The notes under the pieces are model-generated. The model was not told the origin of the DNA. It did not search any database and saw nothing but the letters and a program-made list of their open reading frames with translations. Both the position numbers and the translations under genes were made by a program. Shown piece by piece: positions 63,592-64,000 of a stretch of DNA of 64,000 bases. This DNA is from Candidatus Macondimonas diazotrophica (lineage in GTDB: Bacteria; Pseudomonadota; Gammaproteobacteria; UBA5335). Position 1 is the first letter of the stretch, and each line of letters opens with the position of its first letter. Location of the stretch: contig NZ_SRIO01000006.1 in NCBI RefSeq assembly GCF_004684205.1, positions 1 through 64,000 of the forward strand, written 5' to 3'.

Positions 63592-64000
63592 GTCTCGACC
63601 TCGGCCCGGTCTGGCTCACACTGCGCCTCGCGGGCGTGACCGTCGTGCTGCTGCTCATCGTCGGCACGCCACTGGCCTGGTGGCTGGCGCACACCCGCAC
63701 CCGCCTGAAACCGCTCATCGAGGCCGTCACCGCGCTGCCGCTGGTGCTGCCGCCTACCGTGCTGGGTTTTTACCTGCTGGTGCTGTTCGCGCCGGGTGGG
63801 GCGCTGGGCGCACCCTGGCTCAGGCTCACCGGCGAAACGCTCACCTTCTCCTTCAGCGGGTTGGTCTTCGCGTCCATGCTCTACTCGCTGCCCTTCGTGG
63901 TACAGCCCCTGCAGAGCGCCTTCGAGGCGGTCGGCCGCGGGCCGTTGGAGGCCGCGGCGGTGCTGGGCGCGCGGCCGCTCGATGCGTTTTTCACCGTGGC
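63588..64000 (+). CDS. modB: Molybdate ABC transporter permease ModB (3' end outside window)
   Basis: Inner-membrane permease, 137 codons visible. It begins MSLDLGPVWLTLRLAGVT, has LAWWLAHTRTRLKPLIEAVTALPLVLPPTVLGFYLLVLF, typical of ModB, and reaches the EAA-like loop (SAFEAVGRGPLEAAAVLGA) that contacts the ATPase. ATG 63588 overlaps the modA stop by 4 nt. ModC is expected just downstream. Confidence 0.95.
   Translation, partial: MSLDLGPVWLTLRLAGVTVVLLLIVGTPLAWWLAHTRTRLKPLIEAVTALPLVLPPTVLGFYLLVLFAPGGALGAPWLRLTGETLTFSFSGLVFASMLYSLPFVVQPLQSAFEAVGRGPLEAAAVLGARPLDAFFTV

Overview
The window is GC-rich, densely packed DNA that is almost certainly chromosomal, from a Gram-negative proteobacterium and most likely a gammaproteobacterium. 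The evidence is lipopolysaccharide and lipid A genes (lpxK, msbA, waaA, hldE, lpxL, kdkA), the lipoprotein-release ABC transporter, a full type II secretion operon, PrmB, Psd and a sigma-32-type heat-shock promoter. Three PmoC/AmoC-family genes plus fatty-acyl activation and acyl-CoA dehydrogenase genes suggest a hydrocarbon oxidiser, or a relative of methane/ammonia oxidisers. That lifestyle and any genus-level placement are inference.

Layout. 1-7749 (minus): a tightly coupled operon lolC-lolD-comEC-exbB-exbD-msbA-lpxK. 7864-9045: an MFS transporter. 9124-9213: tRNA-Ser(CGA). 9501-19280 (minus): T2SS operon gspCDEFGHIJKLM with overlapping stops and starts. 19573-21393: long-chain acyl-CoA synthetase. 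21871-24586: two divergent solitary pmoC-like genes with a phospholipid N-methyltransferase-like gene between them. 24784-27166: two acyl-CoA dehydrogenase genes. 27221-32980 (minus): a heavy-metal RND efflux operon with a DUF3240 gene. 33143-36379 (minus): prmB-aroC-MFS. 36566-40213 (plus): psd, a secreted protein behind a strong sigma-54 promoter match, an ICMT-like methyltransferase, a kinase-fold protein and an SH3/coiled-coil envelope protein. 40214-42106: thiC. 42260-43246: PCMT-like methyltransferase and rhodanese. 43240-48279: Kdo/heptose/lipid A genes and a DUF4399 protein. 48536-49330: dienelactone hydrolase. 49351-49427: tRNA-Arg(CCT). 49571-52369: hsp20-lon. 52838-54147: DUF4442 and ferredoxin-NADP reductase. 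54378-58807: a third solitary pmoC-like gene and a large PAS/GGDEF/EAL protein. 58898-61582: GATase, agmatine deiminase, PxpA. 61870-64000: modE-modA-modB behind a perfect 24-bp palindrome.

How the parts fit. Much of the window builds the envelope: lipid A acylation and phosphorylation, Kdo transfer and phosphorylation, heptose synthesis, lipid A flipping, lipoprotein release, PE synthesis and methylation, and T2SS export. A second theme is membrane-bound oxidation: three orphan PmoC subunits with all six copper ligands conserved, next to a lipid methyltransferase, a ferredoxin-NADP reductase and a c-di-GMP enzyme, but with no pmoA or pmoB. The acyl-CoA synthetase and acyl-CoA dehydrogenases would process acids formed from oxidised hydrocarbons. 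I found no insertion sequence, integrase, phage, CRISPR or rRNA.
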